Origin: Synanceia verrucosa
Lineage: Eukaryota > Chordata > Actinopteri > Perciformes > Synanceiidae
DNA length: 64,000 bases
Direction of reading: 5' to 3'
Assembly (NCBI GenBank): GCA_029721515.1
Contig: CM056563.1
Coordinates: 10,736,454 to 10,800,453, forward strand
Shown here: one piece after another, positions 1-11,800 of the stretch
How positions within the stretch are numbered: the first letter of the stretch is position 1
Layout: every line of letters begins with the position of its first letter
The notes under the pieces: generated by a model
What the model was told of the DNA's origin: nothing
Database searches by the model: none
The model's input: only the letters and a program-made list of their open reading frames with translations
Translations under genes and position numbers: made by a program

Positions 1-44
1 TTATTAACAGAAATGAAAACCAACAGTACAGGGAGGAATTAACA

Positions 45-307
45 CTCTAACCTGACTACCAGTTCATCACAGGACACATAGAGACAGACAACCACTCACA
101 CTCACATTCACATCTGCGGGCAATTTAAATTAGCCAATTAACCTAATCCCCATGCATGTTTTTGGATGGTGGGAGGAAGCCGGAGTACCCGGAGAGAACC
201 CACGCAGACACGGGGAGAACATGCAAACTCCACACAGAAAGGCCCGAGCTGGTAATCGAACCCGGTACCTTCTTGCTGTGAGGCGACAGTGCTAACCACT
301 ACACCAA
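45..307 (-). mobile_element. SINE copy, fish-type core
   Basis: Read on the minus strand it runs GGTTAGCACTGTCGCCTCA, a degenerate tRNA/5S-like region with GGGTTCGA, the highly conserved GTTTGCATGTTCTCCCCGTG core, and a tail with TGATGAACTGG. The core resembles the Deu domain of the SINE3 group, and the order of parts is typical of teleost SINEs. Family assignment is from memory of such repeats. The left edge is fuzzy. A 60+ codon frame inside it is spurious. Confidence 0.8.
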
Positions 308-2101
308 TGGTAGCTACATAGTTACCAAAACAGACATAGTGTGCTAACACTTTGCAAGGAAGCAAATAAGTGTATTTCAAACAAAATGTCTAACTTCCTA
401 AAAAAAAAAGTAAAACTGCAAAACAAAAACCCATTTGGCTCATTAAAAACAAAATGGACTGTAAGAACTGGTGTGAAATGACAAATGAAACATTACAGAT
501 CAGGAGGATATGATTGACAGTAATCTGCTCTAAATACACATTTATCTGACTGGAGGACCAGCCGGTGTACTGTACTGTTTAATAAGAATGGCTGAAGTTG
601 AGAAAATAAGTACTTGATCGTCACTGATTTAAGCACTAAATTAGTTTCTGCAATCATTGGTAAATACTTTAGACCAAGAGATGGAGAGACAGACAGAAAT
701 CGAGTCAGACAGAGGGATAGAGGCTGATGCAGAGATTGTGATAGCTCCCATATGTGAATACAGACACCTGATATTTGTTCTGGTGGGTGAATCAACATTC
801 CCTGTAAGTGACACAGATGTGCTCGCCGTCTGTTGGAGTTCAGAAGTTAAATAGCTGAGGGAGAAGGACAGAAGGAGATGGAGTGATCCTCATTTGTTTA
901 TATTGGAAGAGGATATTTAATATACTTATAAAACCATAATTGGCCAGACTGCAGTGCTGACTGGCACTTTCCTGCGTCTACATCTGTGTCTGCAACGTGT
1001 ATAACCGTAGTGCAAACCCTGCCAGGTGGTTGGGGTTTAATTGGCATTATCACAATGCTTTGTTCTCGCTCAACACTTTCATAATTTAGCAGTCTGAAAA
1101 ATGTTTTCCCATGTCTTGATGCAGACACCTTCGTCTGTAATATTATTTTCCCAGATATCATGTTATTTCTTCTACTTCCTTTATCATGTGTGCTAGCCAG
1201 ACACTGAAACAGGTGTAACTGATTCTTTACACCTCAGAGTCCGTAGAGTGCATATTTTGTCAAGTTACGAGCCATTTCTCTTTTCTCTCCGTCCTTCTGT
1301 GTGATTTCCATCTGCTTGGATCCATTGTTCAGCTGCTAAGAAAAACATTTTTTTCCTTTCTTCTTCATCCTTTCCTTCTCCTTTTCTCTCCGTTTTCTTG
1401 TGTGTCGTGATCGATTTGCAGCATGTGCATACGAGTAGGGCGCTCTAGGTGAATGGGATTGGAGTTTAATTTATGACTGCAGAGGAGAGATACTGTTTGG
1501 CAACATTTATATATCCACACACACGGTCCAGATGTTGTGTCCTCTGGCTGCCCCGATGTGTTAGCAGTAATATAGCTTTCTGACAGCTGCGTTATGCTTC
1601 CTTAACCTGGAACGCTGTTTATTGGGAAAAGGTGAGCTGAGGCCCAGCACAAACCCCCTAATCCTCAATTGCACTTTTATCGCTCAAGCTGCCGAGCCCT
1701 GATGACATCTTTGTCAAAAGGCTCAAAACTGCACGTGCCTGCATATCCGAGTGAAGGATGACATCATGGCAGTGTGATCTACAGAGCATGCATAGTTGTC
1801 TGCAGTGAGAGACGTGAGGCCGGTTTATTTGCCTTCAGCCCTGAAGCAGGTTGGCTCAGGCAGCGCAGTGAAGGCCTGGGGGATGCTGTAATGGTAAAAC
1901 TAAGCCTGTCTGCTCTAGAACCGGTTCACAGAAAGGTGATATACTCTCAATGTTTTTTTTATTGACTCCCTCAAGGAGTAATTTGTCTTTTTGTCCTCTC
2001 CTTTTCATGGTCAGGTCTAAAGGCTGCATAACGATGTTTGCATTTTGAAGCCCGTTTATATTCCTGTTGCATTTTTAGCCAAACGAGTGGCAATTTTGGT
2101 C

Positions 2102-2211
2102 AGTCAGCCCTCCACCTTGGTACAGACTGAAATATCTCATCAACTATTGGATGGATTGCTATGAAATTTTGCACAAACATTTATGGTCCCTGGATAATAA
2201 AATTGTGACTA
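2102..2211 (+). repeat. Fragment of a widespread fish interspersed repeat
   Basis: CATCAACTATTGGATGGATT followed by GCTATGAAATTTTGCACAAA and GGTCCCTGGATAATAAA is a wording I associate with a very common teleost repeat. The family name is not assigned. No ends or target duplication are visible. Confidence 0.45.
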
Positions 2212-2410
2212 AAATTGGACTAACAGCATGTATACATGTTTGAGTATTAATATTTTTCTGTTGCATCTAATACATTTTTGCCAGATGACCCTGCGTTGTC
2301 TTGCTTCCCCCAAAGTCTTGAGTCCAGGGTGGGCTGGGTTTGAAATTCAGCCCGGCAGCTTGGTTTGGAGAGGTGTTTTATCTGATTGAATGAAGGAACC
2401 AAGTGGAAAC

Positions 2411-2505
2411 TAGGGCTGTGACGGTATGGATTTTTTATTACCATGGTGATAAAGCACCCAATCAATGCGGTATAGCGGTTTATCGCTGTACTCCGACAAT
2501 TGCTG
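2411..2505 (+). mobile_element. hAT-like terminal fragment
   Basis: Begins TAGGGCTGTGACGGTATGGA, then TACCATGGTGATAAAGCACC and GCGGTATAGCGGTTTATCGC. This matches the terminal style of non-autonomous fish hAT elements. No partner end was found downstream, so this is a one-ended relic. The 99-codon minus-strand frame across it is not a gene. Confidence 0.5.
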
Positions 2506-4576
2506 CTACCAAAATAAAATAAGCAGCTTATCAAAACCAAAGCCAATATTCACAGCATTAACAATGTAACTCTTCTTCAACTTCAACTGAGTTGTCCTGA
2601 CTCTACTGAATATTACATCATCAGCAAGTGTTTGAGCAGTGCACTGGTCTAGCAAGTATCAATTTTATTTTGAATTGATAAAGCAGATATGTGATTTATG
2701 CTTGTACAGTGTAACATTGTTGATAGGCTGCATGTAATGTTCTGTTTGCCCTGAACACATCCAAAAACATGACATGATAGAGCCATACAGGCAGTGCTTG
2801 TTAACCTGCCATGCTGCTACTCAGTCCTGTATCACTGTCACTGGCCTGGCAGACTGTAGTTGTGACTTACTTTCTTTCATTTCTTCTTTCTTTCCTTCTT
2901 TCCTGAGCAATCACATTTCAATAGAAAGAAGGATCAGCAAAATACCATTTTGGCCCGATTATAAGATGGTAAATAGGGGTTGTATTATATTTGGGGTCTA
3001 GACTTTTCACATACACACACTCAACAATTCAAGCTGACCTCACTGGACACACCCCTGGTGTCCAATACTCTGAACCCAGTCGAGGATCGGCTGGTGTGAC
3101 GTCCTGCACAGTCAACACCGAACAAGACATTTAAGTGACCAATGTTACAATTAACTTGTGCAAGGGTTAAAGTTCTAAGATGATAACTCCCAGACCTGAC
3201 GACACTGTGGTAGTCATGCCCAAAATCATTCCCTGCTTTATGGTTTGTTTGACTCTAAATGGGACCATTTATTAAATGAACATCACTTGCAACACAAGAC
3301 ATCCTGCACAAAACTGCCATTTTTAAATAGCCAGACTCGAACCGGAGATTTGCCCACTGGCTGTCCCCACTGAGCCACTGGACTTCCTCCACTCAAATGG
3401 ATGAGGGGCTGCATAGTTTTTATGCAGGGATAAACTCTGTCTGAATACAACCTTGGTCAAGGTTTCACCTATTAGGCTACTTTTCATCTGACATCACTCT
3501 GAGGCACTCATCCGGTGCTTAGTAGTAGTCATGCTGAAGCATGACTCGATATGGCAACAAAAAGAGATGATGCAGAATTTGTGCTGTGTACTCTTGCATG
3601 TAACACAAACACAGTTAGAATCTCCTTCAGGCGCCCAGAAATATGAATCAGATGCTACGTGTTGCTTCTAAAAGCGGTTCCAGTGTCAAACAGACTGGAG
3701 CAGATTAAAATAGTCAGAGCTCAACTGGTTCCTAGTTTGGTCAGAGTACCAACTCTAGGTTGTCTTGTCCCTGGAAGGAAATCAGCCAGTGCTGCTGGTG
3801 ATGAATGGCTCAATGGCAATGAATTATGTTCATGTCTGTTTATACCGAGCTGACTTTAGCCTTTCTCCTTCCTCTGCTCTTCTCTGATCTATCGCTTTTT
3901 TGGAGGTCTGAGTTTACTCTCTTGTACATCTGGGCTCTTTTTTTCACTTGCAGGGACTTATCAAGGCATATATGTGTTTAGTTACCTGCAAGAGGCGTAC
4001 CGCCTGACTGAGTGCTGAAAAATGATCCTGAGTCACGATTTAAGTGTTTATTCAATCTACGACTTATTATCAACTCTGTCAGTGCTCTGGTAGCGTAACT
4101 TCAGAAATGTATTTGGGAGCCAGGTCAGTTGAGTGTTTCCTAATCCTTCTTAGTGGATAAAGTTATTGGGGAGCACACCAGGAGCCAGAAAAACATCTGT
4201 ATTGCACAGAGATGGTGTCAGATAAAACGCTGGTATGGACAAAGACGTATCATCCCTAAGAGAGGTGCAAAAGTGCACATCTGAGGATTTCCTTTTTAAA
4301 ACCGTGAATTGATGTTAGCATGTGTTCTCAACATATGTAACAGTGTCAAGTCCCCTCATGGCTGAGAAGAAATAAACTGCGTTTGAACCACCGGTGTGGC
4401 TTACAAGCACATACTCAACTGTCTACCTGTGATTTATAGTTTTTATTCTGCTTCTGACAGGGACGATTTCAGCACAGCAGTCTTGGCCTGACCTTTACAT
4501 TTTGCAGAAATATCAAATGTTTCAGGGAAGAATGTTGTTTCAAATTCAAAGAGAATATTTACCAATTTAATTTTCA

Positions 4577-4868
4577 CGCAGGGCAGCAAGAATGACAGGG
4601 TTCAAGTCCCGACCCAGGGCTTTTCTATGTAGTGTTTGCGTCTCTGTGTACTCCAGCTCCCTCCACCCAAAGACATGCATGGGGAAGGTCAACTGGCTAA
4701 TCTAAATTGCGTGAATGGTTTTCTGTCTCTCTGTGTTGTCTGTCTCTATGTGCCCTGCAATGAACTGGTGACTTGTCCAGGGCATATCCTGCCTTTCACA
4801 TTATGACAGCTGGGATAAGCCCCCCACGACTCTATGTAGGATAAGTGGTTGACGATGAATGAATGAAT
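4577..4868 (+). mobile_element. SINE copy, degenerate, same group
   Basis: Plus-strand copy with GCAGCAAGAATGACAGGGTTC, a decayed core (TCCCTCCACCCAAAGACATG) and a better preserved 3' part (TGAACTGGTGACTTGTCCAG, GACAGCTGGGATAAGC, GGATAAGTGGTTGACGATGA), ending in an AATG repeat. The GAATGAATGAAT tail is characteristic of L2-type 3' ends used by these SINEs. More diverged than the copy at 45-307. Confidence 0.75.
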
Positions 4869-5814
4869 TTTCATGCATCCAGTTAAAAAGTTAAAAATCT
4901 TCAGACTAACATTGCTCACTTTCACATATTTGTACAGAAACCAGAATGTAAAAATGATGCATGTTGTACCCATTACTTGGCAATCATCAGCTGGATGGGC
5001 GCAGTAACTTCCTGAGTCTTGTTGTCACAGTGAGGTTGCCAGGCAACCAGGGTAGGATATGACTTTTTAGAAGCTGCATATGTTTAGTCACCTCCCCGAG
5101 TGGCTAATGATCAAGAAATGATTGACCCTAAAATCATTGCCTCATTTGTTCATATCTATATTTAATAAGCAAGATATTACAAAATTTACGTACTCTTAAG
5201 GGGGAGGGAGTGAACCTTTAAAATTCCTTTTCATTAGAATCAGTCAAACAATTGACGCCATTTGTCCTGTTTTCTTCTGTCCCTGGTTCAAGCTGACATG
5301 TGTGTCGTATACTGTCCACATGTAACAAAGTTAGAAGCAACCTGGAGAGGATTTGGGAAAAAGCAAACAGCTTTGAAATGTTTCGTGATTGTTTGAAGAG
5401 ATTTAACCAGAAGATCCGTTCCTCACTTTCAGGAGTCGACTCTCAAACCGCTCGGTTTGGCGAGAGTCCAATAAAGAGATCCATAAAGAAAGGAAAAAGA
5501 ACTGGGGTTGTACTTAAAATTGATCGGGCCCACATGTGCGTCCCTGTGTGATCAAGCTGGATTTCATATTTCTGTGCTCATCCCTACTTGTCCAAATGTT
5601 CAACGTGTCCTCATACAAAGGATCTTACAAAATAATTTTCCTTATTTGTCATGCCTTATCCTGCAAATGTCCAGCAAAAGTGTCCGCTCATTACATACAT
5701 ATTGTCTTTTCAAAAATAATCTTGTGTTTTCCCAGTAAATCTTGGCTAGTTTTAGGTGACAAAACTACTGTGATACTTATGTGTAAAAGTTACATGAGAT
5801 AAGTGGGACCCGCT

Positions 5815-6415
5815 CATCCACATGACCTCCTCCCTGTGAGGGCTCCATTTTTACGAGAGCCCAAACGCACGACTCAGAGACAGGTTCACAGTGCAACCAA
5901 AAGGATGTTTTATTTATGAGACAAAACAGGAACTTCAGAGCAGGAATCGCTGCAGACTAGGGACTGGAGACGGACAAGAGGAATCGCTGGAGACTTGGGA
6001 CTGGAGACGGACAAGAGGAATCGCTGGAGACTTGGGACTGGAGACGGACAAGAGGAATCGCTGGAGACTTGGGACTGGAGACGGACAAGAGGAATCGCTG
6101 GAGACTTGGGACTGGAGGCGGACAAGAGGAATCGCTGGAGACTTGGGACTGGAGACAGATATGGACATGACGATCTCGTGACGTACAAACAAATGACAGG
6201 ACTATTTATACATGAGGTAGGGAACACAGTTGGAGTCAATTAGAGCGGGGTTCCACAATTACAGATGCAGGAAGACACAGGAGGCAGGGGTCAAGAGATC
6301 TGAAACGAGAGGGAGACAGGGTTACTTTCAAAATAAAACAGGAAGAGACAGGACAACATGCAGGCACAAGACAAAAATAGTGAACTAAACAGACAGACAG
6401 AGCATAACACTCCCT
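5815..6415. repeat. Repeat-like block hosting the minisatellite
   Basis: The flanks (AACCAAAAGGATGTTTTATT, ACAGGACTATTTATACATGA, AAAATAAAACAGGAAGAGAC, ending near CATAACACTCCCT) resemble a common teleost repeat that often contains an internal GACTGGAGAC-type minisatellite. The class is not assigned, and no terminal repeats were identified. Confidence 0.4.
5944..6158 (+). repeat. 37-bp minisatellite, about 5.8 copies
   Basis: The unit begins GAATCGCTGGAGACTTGGGA and ends GGACAAGAG, with starts at 5944, 5981, 6018, 6055, 6092 and 6129. The first copy has two or more substitutions, the middle copies are nearly identical, and the last is partial. Because 37 is not a multiple of 3 and the unit lacks stops in several frames, it creates four overlapping open frames of 80-109 codons on both strands. 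These are artefacts. Confidence 0.95.
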
Positions 6416-7395
6416 ATGCAACATTTATTGCTCTGTATCCTTCCTGGTTCTGAATTACATGGATTAAATGTTTTTTTCACTAGATGTATACGAATTAGGT
6501 ATATCTATGAATATTATATGAGAGCAGCCTGAAACATTAGCTCCCGTAGATTTCTAAAGTTCCCTTTTGGCTGAGTCACAACTGTACGTTACTGGAGGTT
6601 GAACAGTGTGGAGCCCTGTTAGCTGTGACCTACCACGTGCTCTGGGATACAACACTGCAGCTCAAATTCTCCCCATTTGTTTTTACAATTTGTCATCTGC
6701 GGCCATTTAACAGTGATATGAGAATGAGGCGGTACACAGACGTTGTGAGCGAAAAGCCTTAGAAATTAAGCCGCTGTCCTCTCGCCACGCACAGCCACGC
6801 TCCTCAGGGTTAGTGTGGCCATAAAAATGACAACAGTAATTTGGGGAGACATAGTGGGCTGAGGGGCTTACGGCTTCTGTTCTATGCAAACGTCATCGCT
6901 GACCTGCCTTATGGGAAGGCTTACTGTAACTAGTACACAGGGGCTCATCGACTGACTGTGGCTGTGAGACATTAGAAGAGTAAGGGACTTAAGTGTCTCT
7001 AAATAGCATGATTGTAGAGCTTTTTAACGCCTTTGTTACTTAGAAACCACACTTCTCTTTAGCTGATTGACAGTCTGTGAGCTGGCCTTGTACACCCTGT
7101 CTCTCCTTTTGTCTATCTATGACTTGATTCAATAGCAGCACAGTCTTGAGTACAATGTGACCAAAATCATCCCCTTACTTAATGACCCCTTCTACTTGCT
7201 TCTTTCTCCTTTTTCCACACATTTTCTTTACAAACATGCACATTCTCTGATTTCAGCACCTGCAGTTGTTTTCAGCTCTTTCCTCTGACAACATGTGTCA
7301 TTTGCATTTGAAGACCACCAACCAAACCCAGCATGGCAGCTCTGTTTTGACACATATTCCCTATGGAAACAGCGTAAAAAAATCTCAGTACCCTG

Positions 7396-7413
7396 CACAC
7401 ACACACACACACA
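7396..7413. repeat. (CA)n microsatellite
   Basis: Short 18-bp CA tract in the intron just upstream of the first recognised coro7 exon. Confidence 0.9.
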
Positions 7414-7749
7414 GACGCAGAGTCAAAGTTTGGTAATCTAAGACGCACTCAGGACAGAAGTCACCTTGTCTGCTGCATCAATAATAACAAGCGCCCCTTT
7501 CATGGGACAAGTCTTGTCCTGTCCAACCAAAGGGTCTGTCAGAGGCTTCTGGGAAGAGTCTTGTCTGTCTTCCTTCCTTTCTGTCCTTTTCTCTTCCCTG
7601 CAGATCATTCACTCATCACCCCCATCGTTACCTTTAACTGTACCTCGAGGTTTAGTTTAATGTTGGAGACACTGTTTTGAGATGTGAATAATATGTATTT
7701 AATCTTATTTTGTTGAGTGATTTGAAATGTGGCATTGTTTGTCTTGCAG

Positions 7750-7833
7750 AGTGCCAAGAGTCTTCCGAGCAACAGGGATTCACGCATCCTGTGGGCCAAA
7801 GACGACTTTTTACTTACCACCGGATTTGATATG
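7750..7833 (+). CDS. coro7: Coronin-7 internal exon (first beta-propeller), partial gene
   Basis: This 84-nt exon (28 codons, phase 0 at both ends) is flanked by a T-rich acceptor ending TTGCAG and by the donor ATG|GTGAGA. It encodes SAKSLPSNRDSRILW, then a stretch ending LLTTGFDM. Coronin-7 has the same block (NSRDSRLAW, then VSTGFNQ) before its REVKLWD motif. Coronin-7 carries two WD40 beta-propellers and acts at the trans-Golgi network and in actin regulation. Canonical coronins also have a TTGF block at this point, but NRDSR-x-x-W and the next exon favour coronin-7. The exon is too small to appear as an ATG-to-stop frame. Preceding exons are not in the 7.7 kb upstream, so they lie before this window. 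Confidence 0.85.
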
Positions 7834-8548
7834 GTGAGAAACTCATTGTTTGTCCTGCATCGACCAGGAGTCTGATTATCTAGTGAAACGAGGGTTTGTG
7901 AACTTTTGCACGGTTTTGAAGCCTTGAGTTTTGCATTTTGGCAGTTGCTATCTTTTTTGTGCAACCAGAACAGACATGAGAGTCAGTGCAAACACTGAAG
8001 ACAACATTTATAGGCAACCAAATGATACAAGTGACTTCCATGGACTGAAAACACACTGTGAAAGGGTTAAAGTTGTCAGATAAAAAGGCAGACAACACCC
8101 AGAAACAGACAAAATAGTGGTAGTGGAATCACAATATATTATCAGGTATTTTGTAGCTGAAATTGCTTTTTTATGCCAGTATTTGTAGTTAAATGTGAAC
8201 ATGAGAATATAATATAATTATAATAATAGGGTCATTCCATTTTCAATAAAAGATTGTTTGCGTATGCAATCGAAATGCAAAAAAAAGTGTTGTTATCTTT
8301 TAGTGTTATCAGTGCTAAAAACTCACAACAGTCTTTTTCTGCTGCTTTAATTGTGAAACATGTTCATCATATACTGAAATGCTGTGAAAACATGTTAACA
8401 GTAAAATACGTTCACCTGTATGCAAAGATTCCATGCATTGCAATGTGCTGCTGTCTGAGACCCTCACACATTACTGCACCTGTCACCTACATGATGATTT
8501 ATCAGTGTAACTTCTTAAGAAGTGACAGTCTCATGTTGTTGTGTGTAG
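7834..8548 (+). other. coro7: coro7 intron between the two recognised exons
   Basis: A 715-bp GT-AG intron. It is AT-rich, with no repeat or coding segment recognised. Its short length contrasts with the very long introns on either side. Confidence 0.75.
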
Positions 8549-8631
8549 ATGCGTAGTCGGGAGGTGAGGCTTTGGGACAGCAGGAAGCTGAGCTCTTCAG
8601 TCAGCACGGTGCCTCTCGGCACTTCCAGTGG
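8549..8631 (+). CDS. coro7: Coronin-7 next internal exon (WD40 REVRLWD strand), partial gene
   Basis: This 83-nt exon follows the previous one after a 715-bp intron. It has the acceptor TTGTGTGTAG|ATG and the strong donor GG|GTGAGT. In frame it reads MRSREVRLWDSRKLSSSV and ends GTSSG, with the last Gly codon split after two bases (phase 2). Human coronin-7 has MREREVKLWDTR and then SSALASLTLDTSLG here, so the two exons join without a gap. The expected next block in the family (LVPL, then a DPD and an AGKG motif) was searched for by eye up to 64000 and not found. The following intron is therefore either longer than 55 kb or hides exons that were missed. Confidence 0.87.
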
Positions 8632-8754
8632 GTGAGTACTAAATCAGTGTGCAACCACTGACCCCCTTAACTGACACAATCATGACACTGACCGGGCTGA
8701 ACTTTAGTGTCCGCCAGCGAGACAGAGAGGTCATGTGTTGCAGTACAAAGTAGG

Positions 8755-8756
<2 letters not shown>

Positions 8757-8804
<48 letters not shown>
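8757..8804. repeat. (TG)24 microsatellite
   Basis: Perfect 48-bp TG tract 126 bp after the coro7 exon ending at 8631. Confidence 0.97.
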
Positions 8805-8808
<4 letters not shown>

Positions 8809-11800
8809 GACCTGCTTTGCATGCAGTTTTGTGTGTTGTGTGGATATCATTGTGTGACATTTACATATGCTGTACAAGAGTGATGTATGGAGGGCCTCCA
8901 CACATCGTGAAGCTGGACAGGCATGAAGACCTCCCAGAGCTCTGACACTGTCCTGCACATTCTTGTCATTTCCTGGATCAGGGTCACACACAGAGACTCT
9001 GTCCTCTCCCTGCGTCCCTCTGTCCATAATCACTGTGAAGGGTCACACATCATCAAGTCTGCCACCAGCTCACTGCTTGTCATTTTCTGCCCCCCCAACC
9101 TTCTCCAAAGTTGCCCGCAGAGGAACCAAGGAGAGCAGGAGTGTGGTTTAGCTCCAGAGAGGAGAGGGGTGGAAGGATGGAGGAGGAGAGAGAGGAGCGA
9201 AGGGAGGGAGAGTTGGTTCCTTTGTCAGATCCAGCTCATGCATTTTAGTGTTTTTATAAACAGCTTTGTGGGCCAAGTCATTCCAAACTAGAGCAAACTG
9301 AACTCTGCCAGAAGACTCAGCACGCTTTGGCAAATTAAGTATATTTATTGTCAACATTATTACTATAAAAAGGCAGAGAGGTCGCACTCTGTGGTAGAGC
9401 TAAGGCAGAGCGAAGGCATCTGTTATTTGGCACCAGTATTAGAGTCTGGATGTGGCCATGTTTGGTTGCAGCTAGAACCAGAATGTGTCAAGACATACAG
9501 CACATTTAAATCATTTTTTTTTTACTCCAAAATACCAGAGGAAAGCAGCCTCTGACGAATGTGATTTTTCCTTTTCCTTTTTAATGTATATGTGATAAAC
9601 ATTTATGAGTTGACACAGCACGATCCTAAATAACATCCTCCACACTCCTTCTCCTCTCTGCTGTCGTGCTCCCCACTCATCTCCATTTCCTCCTCTTCCT
9701 TCTTCATTTGAGTGAGACAGATAGTTGCCTGTTCGAGTGCCTCTTTTTAATCCATGGCATTGTTTGGTGCAGCATACTTTTCATGGAAATGTAAGGTATT
9801 TGATGCCACTGATGGATTGTTTTGCTTCCTATTACCATGTTTTTGTCTGATATATATATTTATGATACTTACACTTACAAAGTCTGGTAAAGTCCCCACA
9901 AGGCACCGCACATCAAAAACCAGGTGTCTGCTCAATCTCCAGAAGACAGTGTTAATTAGTTAATGTTATTGTCAGGTTTTGTCTCCCTCGTGTCTCTGAT
10001 TGTAGGCAGAGGAATGTTGAAGTTAAGCTGCTGTTTTGTGGTTGTGAGGATGGTGAAACTTCAGAAGAACATACCAGCAGTAGTGTCAGGATTCATCAAG
10101 TGTCATCTGGTAACAAACTAAAGAAGTGTTCCTCCTCAGCTGCTCTCTGGTTTTCCAAGTATCTGCCCACATTTTCTTGAATCAGCGAAATACCCCATCA
10201 GAACGGATTTATTAGATACAATTGCTTCAAATTTGACAAAATGCTTTTTGGTTTCCTGTATTTTGGTGCTATTTGATGCAATCTACAGTGAGTGGGAGTG
10301 TGCCAACCCATCTGCACTGTGTCTCGTGTTAAATCACTTCAATCATGTTATCATATGCTGCCACCAGATGCCTGTAGACCAGTGCTGATATAAAACAGGT
10401 AGGCAGTCAAATGACAGATGAGAGTTGTGTGCTCTTTACTGCCATTCTGGCTGTTTCTCCTTCTCATTTCATTATCTTTCTACCACAATAAGTCCTTCAC
10501 TTATTTCTCTCGCAATTCTTATTTTACCCAGAAGTTTCTCAAAATTCATAACTTAAGTGTCTGTTTTCTCTCAAGCAGAACAATTATATTATGCTGTGGT
10601 GCAGCAATCTTCCCATTTCCATCACACTGGTTTTAACCTAAAAAAAAGTAAACCAAATACTGAAAGTATCACAATATTATATTTTTGATACTGTATTGTT
10701 GTAATTGCACTGAAGTATGTATTGTTTTTTTATCCTAAAGTTAGTTTAGCTTCTTGTCCTGTTTAAATGTAGCTGCAGCATTGACAAAAGTCCCATCTGG
10801 GCGTTTGACCAAAGCTGCTGTTAGAGGCCAAGGTTCCATTCTTGTCTGCTAATCAGCACAATGGGAAACCAGAACCCTGTCAAGAACAAACAAGGCTTCA
10901 GGAGTTAAATTAGGGGGAAAATGTAATCACTTCTTCTTATTTAGTGATGTCCATCTAAGCGCTGGCCAGACACTTTACAAAGCTAAATAGCTATTAGATG
11001 TAGTGTACAATCAGAAAACGCTGATAACAGAAATAGCTGGCCTGTTTCTAGGTAATGGGTAAGGTCAAAATGTTTGTTATGGCTAGCTGTTTACTCAGTC
11101 TTACTGTATCACAATGTATTATAATGCCACTGGGGGTTAGAGACTCATGTCTGGGCCTCCTTCCATTCGTTCTAGCCACTATTTATCCAGTATCTCACTT
11201 TGCAGAGAAGGTTTCATTCAGCTTTCAGTGAGCGGCTGCCCTCAAGTTCCCTTAGGCCTTCAGGGCGTTAATTGTTTGTTTCTGCTTTGCGGGTTTTCTG
11301 TGGAAAATGCCGTTTTAGTTCAGCATTGCCTCAGTGCATGTCTCTTATGTATAACTAAGCAGCTATGACATGATAATATGACAATATGCAGTAAATTGAA
11401 AGGACACACTGTGTCCATTTTTCTCTACACTCGATAAATTGAACCATGCCAGTCGAGGAAGCGCAAAGTCAAACATCCAAAATGGGGCATTTCCTCCCTG
11501 TCATTTTAGGCCTAAGGTGCATATAAAGATGGATCTTTTCTTTTTTTCTTGCCTGTTCTTAATTAAAAGGGCTGTGGTAAACATGGGGTGTAATCAGAGC
11601 AGCGGCCTGGCTTGTATCAGGCTAGCTGTGTTCGTCTGCGACATTCAGTAGGACTGTTTTCTTTGGAGTGTCACAACATAAAGAGGCCCAGGATCATGAG
11701 CCAGTAAAATGGGGTTGTGGGTGGAATATAATTTGGATGGAGAATAATGGAGGGGAATGTTTATTTTTTGGTTGGGGTTGAAATGGAGACTGAAAAATTG

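Larger units (their letters stand above)
1..7749 (+). other. Upstream coro7 intron (5' end outside window)
   Basis: No coding exon was recognised here. The stretch holds a SINE copy (45-307), a widespread fish repeat fragment (2102-2211), a hAT end (2411-2505), a second SINE copy (4577-4868) and a 37-bp minisatellite within a repeat-like block (5815-6415). Between these, 308-2101, 2506-4576, 4869-5814 and 6416-7749 show nothing beyond short simple repeats, such as CA at 7396-7413. 7587-7666 has a good acceptor (TTCCCTGCAG at 7596-7605), but the sequence after it does not resemble coronin. Confidence 0.6.

Noticed and set aside
245..275. tRNA-like B-box words
   Set aside because: Part of the SINE; no cloverleaf can be formed.
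3941..4019. Exon-like stretch after CACTTGCAG
   Set aside because: Short frame ending in a stop with no similarity to coronin or vasorin.
5891..6243. Overlapping open frames of 80-109 codons on both strands
   Set aside because: All are produced by the 37-bp tandem unit. They show frame-shifted copies of the same peptide words and have no family resemblance.
7587..7666. Possible coro7 exon after a good acceptor
   Set aside because: The translation does not match coronin-7 and no suitable donor is in frame.
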